6,254 nucleotides of DNA, taken from NCBI GenBank assembly GCA_002839125.1, contig PGXI01000082.1:1-6254 (forward strand). The letters run 5' to 3'. The position numbers and the translations under genes are program-made. Every line of letters begins with the position of its first letter. Position 1 is the first letter of the stretch. Source of the DNA: Tenericutes bacterium HGW-Tenericutes-5 (lineage in GTDB: Bacteria; Bacillota_I; Bacilli_A; Izemoplasmatales; Hujiaoplasmataceae). Below the pieces are notes generated by a model. It made no database searches, was not told the DNA's origin, and worked only from the letters and a program-made list of their open reading frames with translations. Below, piece after piece: positions 1-5,733 of this stretch.

Positions 1-1308
1 CCTCCAGGAACCGGTAAAACATTGATCGCGAGAGCCGTTGCCGGTGAAGCGAAAGTGCCTTTTTACTTTGTATCTGGTTCAGACTTTTTAGAAATGTTTG
101 TCGGTGTTGGTGCATCTAGAGTTAGAGATATGTTTAAAACTGCTAAAGCTCATGCTCCATGTATTCTATTCATGGATGAAATTGACGCCGTTGGTAGACA
201 AAGAGGAACAGGCCTTGGTGGCGGGCATGATGAAAGAGAACAAACACTTAACCAATTGTTAGTTGAAATGGATGGTTTCGGTCATAACTCTGGAGTTATC
301 GTAATTGCCGCAACAAACCGTGTTGATATTTTAGACCCAGCACTAATGCGTCCAGGTCGTTTTGATAGACAAGTTTATGTTGGTAGACCAGATATAAAAG
401 GTCGTGTTGAAATCTTAAAGGTTCATTCAAGAAACAAAAAGATTAACCCAGAAATTACATTCCAAGAAATCGCTAGAAGAACCCCAGGATTTACTGGTGC
501 TGATTTAGAAAACTTAATGAATGAAGCAGCACTTTTAGCAGCTAGAGAAAATAAAAACCAAATCGAATTATCACATATTGATGAAGCTGTAGACAGAGTT
601 ATGATGGGTCCTGCTAAAAAAAGTAGAGTCTTTTCGAAAAAAGAAAAAGAAATTATCGCTTATCATGAAGCGGGTCATGCAGTTATCGGTCTTAAACTTG
701 AGAACGCGAATATTGTTCATAAAGTTACAATTATCCCACGTGGACAAGCTGGCGGCTATAACTTGATGTTGCCTAAAGAAGAACAAGCTTTCCTTCAAAC
801 AAGACAAAATCTCTTAGAAATGATTATTGGTCTTTTAGGTGGTAGAGTTGCTGAAGAAGTTGTTTTTAAAGAAATATCTACGGGCGGTCATAATGATTTG
901 CAACGTTCTACTGCTATTGCTAGAGCTATGATTACCGAATACGGTATGAGCGATAGATTAGGACCTATTACGTATGAAAAAGACACTGATACTGTTTTCT
1001 TAGGTAGAGACTATGGTAAATCAAAGAACTTCTCAGAACAAATAGCAACTGAGATTGACAAAGAGGTTCGGGGAATAATTCATGAGTGTTATGAAAAAGC
1101 AAAAGAATTGATTGAGAAGAATATCGATCTTTTGAAAACAATCGCTCATTACTTGTTAGAAGTTGAAACATTAACTAAAGAAGATATTGATGAAATTGTT
1201 GAAACTGGCAAATTATCAAGATGGGATAATGTTTTAGCTGAAGAATTAAATGAAAAAGAATCATTAGAAGAAGCAAAAAAAGAATCTCAAGAAAACACTG
1301 AAGCGTAA
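1..1308 (+). CDS. ftsH: ATP-dependent zinc metalloprotease FtsH, 3' part (5' end outside window)
   Basis: FtsH is a membrane-anchored hexameric AAA+ protease that unfolds and degrades membrane and short-lived cytosolic proteins. The reading frame is open from base 1, which already encodes the Walker A core PPGTGKT. The N-terminal membrane segments and periplasmic domain therefore lie off the left edge, and the TTG at 22 is an internal Leu, not a start. Visible in the 435-residue fragment: Walker B ILFMDE near residues 55-60; the second region of homology with ATNR and the arginine fingers in MRPGRFDR near 116-122; the zinc site HEAGH at 222-226 (bases 664-678); and the third zinc ligand Asp in GGHNDLQRS near 299. 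A Glu/Lys-rich tail closes the protein, as in other FtsH. All key residues are present and the gene looks functional. The stop is TAA. rqcP follows after 50 nt containing a hairpin. Identification is very secure. Confidence 0.97.
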   Translation, partial: PPGTGKTLIARAVAGEAKVPFYFVSGSDFLEMFVGVGASRVRDMFKTAKAHAPCILFMDEIDAVGRQRGTGLGGGHDEREQTLNQLLVEMDGFGHNSGVIVIAATNRVDILDPALMRPGRFDRQVYVGRPDIKGRVEILKVHSRNKKINPEITFQEIARRTPGFTGADLENLMNEAALLAARENKNQIELSHIDEAVDRVMMGPAKKSRVFSKKEKEIIAYHEAGHAVIGLKLENANIVHKVTIIPRGQAGGYNLMLPKEEQAFLQTRQNLLEMIIGLLGGRVAEEVVFKEISTGGHNDLQRSTAIARAMITEYGMSDRLGPITYEKDTDTVFLGRDYGKSKNFSEQIATEIDKEVRGIIHECYEKAKELIEKNIDLLKTIAHYLLEVETLTKEDIDEIVETGKLSRWDNVLAEELNEKESLEEAKKESQENTEA

Positions 1309-1311
1309 GAC

Positions 1312-1347
1312 AAAAGAGTGGGATACTAATGGTATCCCTCTATTTTT
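1312..1347 (+). terminator. Intrinsic terminator-like hairpin after ftsH
   Basis: A perfect 7-bp stem, GGGATAC (1320-1326) with GTATCCC (1332-1338), encloses a 5-nt loop. After a T-T mismatch the stem continues with G-C and A-T pairs. After a G-A mismatch it continues with four A-T pairs between the A run at 1312-1315 and the T run at 1343-1346. The T run ends at 1347. It lies 3 nt past the ftsH stop and touches the Shine-Dalgarno sequence of rqcP. It may terminate, attenuate or merely process the transcript; sequence alone does not decide. No promoter can fit between it and rqcP. Confidence 0.65.
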
Positions 1348-1353
1348 AAGGAG
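1348..1353 (+). promoter_or_regulatory. Shine-Dalgarno of rqcP, abutting the hairpin
   Basis: AAGGAG lies 5 nt before the ATG at 1359 and fixes that start. It begins directly after the T run of the upstream hairpin. Folding of that hairpin or RNA polymerase release there would thus directly influence rqcP expression. Confidence 0.8.
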
Positions 1354-1358
1354 CGAAT

Positions 1359-1610
1359 ATGAGATTAGATAAATATTTAAAAGTATCAAGGATTTTTAAA
1401 CGTCGAACTATAGCTAAAGAAGTAAGTAAGAACTCAAGAATACTTGTTAATGGAAGAGTCGCAAAACCTGGTACTGATATAAAAGAAAATGATATATTGA
1501 CAATATCTTACGGTGGAAAAGAACTTAAGGTAAAAGTTTTAGAAACCTTGGCATTCGCAAAAAAAGAAATGGCTGAGGCAATGTATGAGATTATTGAAGA
1601 TGCAAATTAG
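1359..1610 (+). CDS. rqcP: S4-domain RNA-binding protein RqcP (YabO/Hsp15-like)
   Basis: This is an 83-residue protein made almost wholly of one S4 RNA-binding domain. It opens MRLDKYLKVSR, followed by KRRT near residues 14-17 and VNGRVAKPGTDIKENDIL near 30-47. This is close to Bacillus RqcP (YabO), which is of similar length. Known role of the family: RqcP binds the obstructed 50S subunit together with RqcH. It promotes alanine tailing of nascent chains stalled on the ribosome, marking them for degradation. The basic N-terminal helix region is the expected rRNA-contacting face. A good Shine-Dalgarno lies 5 nt upstream of the ATG and the stop is TAG. In Bacillus yabO lies several genes upstream of ftsH, so its place directly after ftsH here looks like a compacted version of that neighbourhood. 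The rqcH gene is not in the window. A generic S4/Hsp15-like protein is the alternative, but the length and N-terminus favour RqcP. Confidence 0.88.
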   Translation: MRLDKYLKVSRIFKRRTIAKEVSKNSRILVNGRVAKPGTDIKENDILTISYGGKELKVKVLETLAFAKKEMAEAMYEIIEDAN

Positions 1611-1643
1611 TTTTGCTATTTACGTAAGAATGGAGAGAAAATT

Positions 1644-2621
1644 ATGAAAAAATTAATTGTTTTGTTATTTGTAATATTTCCCGTACTTCTGCTTAGTGCA
1701 TGTAATGGTGGCACTGTAGCTCACGATATTTATGTTACTGTCTATCCTTTAGAGTATGTTGCTGAAAGAATTTTAGAAGACACTGAATACACTGTTGGTA
1801 TCGTTCCGGGAGTGACTTCACATGAAAGTTCAGTCGATTGGTCACCAAAAGAGATTATCGCTATGACAGAGGCAACTTATTTGTTTTATGTAGGCGCAAA
1901 CTACGATTACTACATTGATTATCAAATCGATAGTATTTTTAGCAATAAAGAGGTAGAGTTAGTTAAAATTGAGGATACTGATTATATCGAGTTTATCCCT
2001 GGAATTCTTCATGAACATAATCATGACGATGAGGAAGAATCTCATGAAGTCTTAAATAGTACAGCATTAGGTGTTGATCCACACTTTTGGATTTCACCAT
2101 TAAAAGTTTTAGAGGTATCAGAATTGATTTATGATAAGTTAGTTATCGCTTATCCAGAACATTCTGATTTATTTGAAAGCAATTATGCTAGTTTAGTTAA
2201 CGATTTAACTGAGTTGCATGAAGATTACCTAGATGCTATCAGCAAACTAACTAAGCCAGTTATGACTTCAACTAATTTATACGGTTATTTGAGTCATGAT
2301 TATGATCTTCACTTTATGCCAATATCACCAGGATATCATGAAGAGGCTGATCAATTTACTTCTCAACAAAAAGACGAGATTGTTCAAGAAGCTCTTTATC
2401 ACGATATAATTTATATCATTTATGAAAAATATACTACTTCTCCTTTATCAAACGCTGTTTTCAGTGAACTTGAATTGATGGACCGTAATCCTATCAAAGT
2501 TGAGTTCGAAATTTTACAGTCAATTAGAAGAGAAGATACTGAAGCTGGGAAAAATTATATTACTATAATGTATGAAAATTTAGAATTGCTTAAATCAGCA
2601 GGGGAATATACGGAAAGTTAG
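1644..2621 (+). CDS. Zinc/manganese ABC transporter substrate-binding lipoprotein (ZnuA/TroA family), divergent metal site
   Basis: This 325-residue protein fits the cluster A-I metal-binding lipoproteins (ZnuA/TroA/AdcA type), which capture Zn2+ or Mn2+ outside the cell and pass it to an ABC permease. A lipoprotein signal is clear: MKK, a hydrophobic stretch at 4-17, and lipobox LSAC with the lipidated Cys at 20. Family features follow: VTVYPLEYVAERI at 31-43; GVTSHESSVDWSPKEI at 56-71 with the first metal His at 60; an acidic His-rich loop at 123-135 (H123, H125, H127, H134), typical of zinc binders; and DPHFWISPLKV at 145-155 with the second His at 147. The third His of the family (normally H-D-x-F-G-Y) is not where expected: the segment reads TSTNLYGYL (208-216). 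H218 or the loop could substitute. The C-terminal acidic ligand is also unclear; E287 and E289 are the nearest candidates. GGAGAG at 1632-1637 supports the start. No permease or ATPase gene lies nearby. The family is fairly secure; the metal and symbol are not. Confidence 0.85.
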   Translation: MKKLIVLLFVIFPVLLLSACNGGTVAHDIYVTVYPLEYVAERILEDTEYTVGIVPGVTSHESSVDWSPKEIIAMTEATYLFYVGANYDYYIDYQIDSIFSNKEVELVKIEDTDYIEFIPGILHEHNHDDEEESHEVLNSTALGVDPHFWISPLKVLEVSELIYDKLVIAYPEHSDLFESNYASLVNDLTELHEDYLDAISKLTKPVMTSTNLYGYLSHDYDLHFMPISPGYHEEADQFTSQQKDEIVQEALYHDIIYIIYEKYTTSPLSNAVFSELELMDRNPIKVEFEILQSIRREDTEAGKNYITIMYENLELLKSAGEYTES

Positions 2622-2626
2622 AGGGG
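2621..2626 (+). promoter_or_regulatory. Shine-Dalgarno of lysS, overlapping the end of the lipoprotein gene
   Basis: GAGGGG begins on the last base of the preceding TAG stop and lies 4 nt before the lysS ATG at 2631. With only 9 nt between the genes there is no room for a separate promoter or leader. lysS is therefore read from a transcript that includes the lipoprotein gene, or from a promoter inside it. Confidence 0.75.
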
Positions 2627-2630
2627 AATT

Positions 2631-4121
2631 ATGGATATTAAGTTGACGGAACAAGAGATAGTTAGAAGAGAGAAATTAGATTTTTTAAGAGAAATGGGAA
2701 TCGATCCTTTTGGTTCTCGTTTTGATCGTACACATAACACAGATACATTTAAAAAAGAGTTTTCAAAATTCACCAAGGAAGAACTTCATGATATGGAAAA
2801 TCCTGTCATGGTTAAAATTTCTGGAAGAATAATGACTAGAAGAGTTAAAGGTAAAGCCGGCTTTGTTCATATTCAAGATCAACACGGTTTATTGCAGCTA
2901 TACATAAGAATCGATGCAATTGGTGAAGAAGCTTATGAGATTTTTAAAAGAGGCGATATTGGTGATATTATTGGTGTTTCAGGAACAGCGATGATTACTA
3001 ATACTGGAGAATTATCTTTGAAAGTTGAAAAGTATGAGCATTTAACAAAGGCTTTAAGACCATTACCGGAAAAGTATCATGGATTAGTTGATAAAGAAGA
3101 AATTTATCGTAGAAGATATGTTGATTTAATTACGAATCAAGAGTCTCGCGATACCTTTATTAAACGTTCAAGAATTATTAAAGAAATGCGTGATTATTTA
3201 GACAACTTAGGGTATTTTGAAGTTGAAACACCTGTTCTTCAACCAATCTTAGGTGGAGCTAATGCTAGACCTTTTATTACTCATCACAACTCTTTAAATA
3301 TGCCTTTCTATTTAAGAATCGCTACCGAGTTGCATTTAAAAAGATGTATTATCGGTGGGTTTGATGGAGTTTATGAAATCGGAAGATTATTTAGAAATGA
3401 AGGTATCGATAGATTACATAATCCGGAGTTCACTACAATTGAACTTTATCTAGCGTATTCAGACTTACAAGGCATGATGGATTTAAGTGAAGATTTAATT
3501 AGTCATTTAGCTAATAAAGTTTGTGGCACAACTAAAATCACTTATGATGGTAAAGAGATTGACCTTTCAAAAGGTTGGCGCAAAGCCCATATGGTAGATT
3601 TAATTAAAGAAAAATGTGGCATTGATTTCTTTAAGATCCATGATTTTGAAGAAGCGAAAGCTTTAGCTAAAGAACATCATTTAGGAGTAGCGCCTCATTT
3701 ATACGGAGTTGGCCATATTGTTAATTTATTCTTTGAACACTACTGTGAAGAAGATTTAATTCAACCAACGTTTGTTTATGGCCATCCAATCGAAATTTCT
3801 CCATTGACAAAAAAAGACCCTAATGATGAAAGATTTACGCAAAGATTTGAACTATTCATCAACGGAAGTGAATATGCTAATGCATACACAGAGTTAAATG
3901 ATCCGATTGATCAATTAGAAAGATTCGAAAATCAAATCAAAGAAAAAGACCTCGGAAATGAAGAGGCCAATGAAATGGATATGGATTTTGTGGAAGCTTT
4001 AGAATATGGGATGCCTCCAACAGGCGGAATCGGAATCGGAATTGATCGATTGGTTATGTTATTGACTGATTCAAAATCAATTAGAGATGTATTGTTATTC
4101 CCACAAATGAAAAATAGATAA
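2631..4121 (+). CDS. lysS: Lysyl-tRNA synthetase, class II
   Basis: LysRS attaches lysine to tRNA-Lys in the cytoplasm. At 496 residues it has the usual full length (Bacillus about 499). The N-terminal anticodon-binding OB-fold covers roughly residues 60-138 (VKISGRIMTRRVKGKAGFVHI onward). The class II catalytic core follows: motif 1 around YLDNLGYFEVETPVL (189-203); motif 2 from GRLFRNEG at 251 to HNPEFTTIE at 271; and motif 3 GGIGIGIDRLVMLLT around 465-479. The C-terminus SIRDVLLFPQM matches Bacillus LysS closely. The motif 2 loop reads GIDRLHNPEF, where most bacterial enzymes have an STRHNPEF- or SVRHNPEF-like sequence. The Arg just before His is Leu here, with an Arg one position earlier. 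The loop resembles the eukaryotic GIDLTHNPEF form, so it need not impair activity. The gene ends at a strong bidirectional terminator. No T-box leader is visible, since the upstream gene is only 9 nt away. Confidence 0.97.
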   Translation: MDIKLTEQEIVRREKLDFLREMGIDPFGSRFDRTHNTDTFKKEFSKFTKEELHDMENPVMVKISGRIMTRRVKGKAGFVHIQDQHGLLQLYIRIDAIGEEAYEIFKRGDIGDIIGVSGTAMITNTGELSLKVEKYEHLTKALRPLPEKYHGLVDKEEIYRRRYVDLITNQESRDTFIKRSRIIKEMRDYLDNLGYFEVETPVLQPILGGANARPFITHHNSLNMPFYLRIATELHLKRCIIGGFDGVYEIGRLFRNEGIDRLHNPEFTTIELYLAYSDLQGMMDLSEDLISHLANKVCGTTKITYDGKEIDLSKGWRKAHMVDLIKEKCGIDFFKIHDFEEAKALAKEHHLGVAPHLYGVGHIVNLFFEHYCEEDLIQPTFVYGHPIEISPLTKKDPNDERFTQRFELFINGSEYANAYTELNDPIDQLERFENQIKEKDLGNEEANEMDMDFVEALEYGMPPTGGIGIGIDRLVMLLTDSKSIRDVLLFPQMKNR

Positions 4122-4125
4122 AAAT

Positions 4126-4156
4126 AAAATAGCGCTATTTACAGCGCTATTTTTTT
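4126..4156. terminator. Bidirectional intrinsic terminator between convergent genes
   Basis: A perfect 11-bp inverted repeat, AAAATAGCGCT (4126-4136) and AGCGCTATTTT (4143-4153), encloses a 6-nt loop. It has a T run at 4150-4156 on the plus strand and an A-rich flank at 4121-4130 that becomes a T-rich run on the minus strand. It begins 4 nt past the lysS stop. It also overlaps the stop region of the minus-strand gene ending at 4155, so it probably serves both transcripts. Confidence 0.92.
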
Positions 4157-5075
4157 ATTTGAATAAATCATCGTCGTCTTTTTCAACAGTCTCTACTTCT
4201 TCAATGTCTTCGACATCTTGAATTTCAGTTTCAATCAATTTTTGATCTTCAGCTATTTCGACTTCTTCTATTTCTTCTTCTTCAACAAAAACGTAATCTT
4301 CAATGTTTACACTATTTTTAAACATTTTTTTAGCTTGAATAGCTGTGTGATGTTCTTTCCCATTAGCGATTACTTTAGCTAGGCACTTGTCCATTTCTAC
4401 TTCATCATTCATAACTTTATAATATTGAGCTAAACGGTAGTTGTAAGTTAATTTAGTTGAAATATAACCGTCATTTCTTGAAAATTGGTTTTCAATAACT
4501 TCACGGTAATGTTCAGGGTTTGACTCTAAGTTTTGCATAGCCTCTAAAACTTGAACATATGATCCGACAAATCCTAAATATTTACGACTTACTGAATTTT
4601 GCATATTTTTTATTCTTTCAATCGAAAGATTAAATGTTTCCATGTCTGAAGCCTCATACGCTGCATAAGCAGTGAAAGATAGAATTAAGATATGGTAGAC
4701 ATTATTCAACCTTTTAAGTTCGATTTGGTTAAAGACTTTGATTGCTTCTTCATAGTCTCCAGCATAATAAGTAGCCATTCCAAGGTAAACCATATAAAGG
4801 CTTTTTATCCCAGCTGTTGGTGCATTATCAACTCTGTCTTGGCAAAGTTGTTTAGCTTCTTTTACTTCTAAATCATAATCTACTAACATGTTGAATTTAG
4901 TAGAAAAAACTTGAAGTGGTCCTTGAAGTTTATACTTTAGATATACATATCCAATTAAAACTATTACAAATACCCAAGTCCAATCCATATAATTGAAAAT
5001 AAAGTTTGTGACCATTAAGGCTACGCCAATTACTGCTAAACTAATTGTCGCGATTAAATATTGTTTTCTGTTCAT
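4155..5075 (-). CDS. Unrecognised membrane protein with TPR-like region and acidic tail
   Basis: I do not recognise a specific family in this 306-residue protein. Two hydrophobic segments near residues 6-28 and 33-47 form a short membrane hairpin. The linker between them is very short (MDWTW), so both ends would lie on the same side, probably the cytoplasm. Residues about 90-235 look like a helical repeat domain. The clearest unit is near 91-121 (YLGMATYYAGDYEEAIKVF), with typical TPR Gly/Ala/Tyr spacing; weaker helical pairs lie near 130-160 and 208-235. From about 258 to the end the chain is dominated by Glu and Asp, ending DDDDLFK. Membrane-anchored TPR proteins usually act as scaffolds or assembly factors, but no role can be assigned. 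AAGAGGA at 5084-5090 precedes the ATG by 8 nt. The gene starts 16 nt after the 189-aa gene, so the two are probably one transcript. Confidence 0.85.
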   Translation of the reverse strand: MNRKQYLIATISLAVIGVALMVTNFIFNYMDWTWVFVIVLIGYVYLKYKLQGPLQVFSTKFNMLVDYDLEVKEAKQLCQDRVDNAPTAGIKSLYMVYLGMATYYAGDYEEAIKVFNQIELKRLNNVYHILILSFTAYAAYEASDMETFNLSIERIKNMQNSVSRKYLGFVGSYVQVLEAMQNLESNPEHYREVIENQFSRNDGYISTKLTYNYRLAQYYKVMNDEVEMDKCLAKVIANGKEHHTAIQAKKMFKNSVNIEDYVFVEEEEIEEVEIAEDQKLIETEIQDVEDIEEVETVEKDDDDLFK

Positions 5076-5083
5076 TTAAAATT

Positions 5084-5090
5084 TCCTCTT
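5084..5090 (-). promoter_or_regulatory. Shine-Dalgarno of the TPR-like membrane gene
   Basis: Read on the minus strand, AAGAGGA lies 8 nt before the ATG at 5075 and immediately after the TAG stop (5092-5094) of the upstream gene. This fixes the start and supports co-transcription of the pair. Confidence 0.7.
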
Positions 5091-5091
5091 T

Positions 5092-5661
5092 CTATATTAT
5101 ATAATCCATGTCTTCATCAAAAACTAAACCTAATGCATCGCCAATTTCGACAAAGATGTCGATAATTCCTGTGAAATTATAATCATCCGCTTCGATTATT
5201 TTATGCACTTTACTATCAATGTAAAGGTTTAAATTATCCGGAATATCTTTTTTGTTTTCAATTATATCGGTGACATAATCACTTAGTTTATCTAATTCTT
5301 CTTCATTATATTCAATTGCTTTTTCTACTAGTTCATACTTTAAATCTTCGATAAACAAGTAATAATTAATAACATGATCATAATGTAGAAACTCATGAAA
5401 ATCATTGTTAAAAGTCTTTTTAAGATAGATTTTACATGTAAAAATTTGTAAGTGTAGATATTCTAACCCTACTTGAAAAATCTTTTCAATATCTTCATTA
5501 ATTGAATTTTGATCTAACTTATATTCTTCGTTTAAATGGTATAAAACTTCATAAACTGGTTGAAATCGATGATAAAGTATTGATTCGTGATGTTTTAAGT
5601 GCTCAAAGAAGTCTTTATTATCTGTCAACCATCCTTGATATTCTTTTATTAGTCGTTCCAT
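5092..5661 (-). CDS. Unrecognised soluble protein, acidic, His/Tyr-rich
   Basis: This 189-residue protein matches no family I can name. There is no signal peptide and no membrane segment, so it is probably cytoplasmic. The sequence is dense in Glu, Asp, Tyr, Phe and His and looks mostly helical. The His residues fall in the first half (HLKHHESILYH near 21-31; HEFLHYDH near 89-96). The C-terminus, from GIIDIFVEIGDALGLVFDED near 165, is the most hydrophobic stretch but too polar to span a membrane. It opens a two-gene unit with the TPR-like membrane protein downstream, so a joint function is plausible but unproven. The ATG at 5661 has AAGAGGG at 5668-5674, 6 nt upstream. A TATAAT-like box lies a few bases further upstream. 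The gene is real on the basis of its length, ribosome binding site and promoter; its function is unknown. Confidence 0.82.
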   Translation of the reverse strand: MERLIKEYQGWLTDNKDFFEHLKHHESILYHRFQPVYEVLYHLNEEYKLDQNSINEDIEKIFQVGLEYLHLQIFTCKIYLKKTFNNDFHEFLHYDHVINYYLFIEDLKYELVEKAIEYNEEELDKLSDYVTDIIENKKDIPDNLNLYIDSKVHKIIEADDYNFTGIIDIFVEIGDALGLVFDEDMDYII

Positions 5662-5667
5662 ATTCTT

Positions 5668-5674
5668 CCCTCTT
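5668..5674 (-). promoter_or_regulatory. Shine-Dalgarno of the 189-aa gene
   Basis: AAGAGGG on the minus strand lies 6 nt before the ATG at 5661. It supports this start over any internal one. Confidence 0.7.
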
Positions 5675-5679
5675 TAACT

Positions 5680-5708
5680 ATTATACAATAAATGAAAAGA
5701 AAAACCAC
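5680..5708 (-). promoter_or_regulatory. Probable sigma-A promoter for the two unrecognised genes
   Basis: A consensus -10 TATAAT is read on the minus strand at 5685-5680, about 18 nt upstream of the ATG at 5661. The -35 region, about 17 nt further upstream (5708-5703), reads GTGGTT, a poor match that lies inside the stem of the aldolase terminator. The -10 is good and its position right after a terminator makes sense. The weak -35 and the very short leader lower confidence. Confidence 0.45.
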
Positions 5709-5726
5709 AGTAAAAATGTGGTTTTT
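5700..5726 (-). terminator. Intrinsic terminator of the aldolase gene
   Basis: A 10-bp inverted repeat, AAAAACCACA (5700-5709) with TGTGGTTTTT (5717-5726), encloses a 7-nt loop. On the minus strand it lies 7 nt past the aldolase stop, and the descending arm runs into TTTTTCTTTTC. The plus strand also has a T7 run on the far side, but no plus-strand gene ends here, so the minus direction is the meaningful one. Confidence 0.85.
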
Positions 5727-5733
5727 TTGTGTT

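Noticed and set aside
22..24. TTG as the start codon of the FtsH frame
   Set aside because: The same frame upstream encodes the essential Walker A residues PPGTGKT back to base 1, so the gene simply continues off the left edge.
616..622. Run of seven A (AAA AAA A) in ftsH as a possible programmed frameshift site
   Set aside because: The zero frame continues through an intact protease domain, so no frameshift is needed. A-runs are expected in Lys-rich, AT-rich coding sequence.
571..807. Open frame of 78 codons on the minus strand inside ftsH
   Set aside because: It lies wholly antisense to a well-conserved ftsH region (the HEAGH protease site). Its product is low-complexity Phe/Ser-rich with no sign of selection, so it is a shadow of the real gene.
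968..1171. Open frame of 67 codons on the minus strand inside ftsH
   Set aside because: It is antisense to conserved coding sequence and has no recognisable product.
1611..1643. Intergenic gap before the lipoprotein gene as a site for a zinc-responsive operator or promoter
   Set aside because: Only 33 nt are present, with a ribosome binding site but no clear -10/-35 pair and no palindrome resembling a Zur or MntR box.
4024..4043. Short tandem repeat of GGAATC units in lysS
   Set aside because: It encodes the GIGIGID part of class II motif 3, conserved at protein level in LysRS, and is not an independent repeat element.
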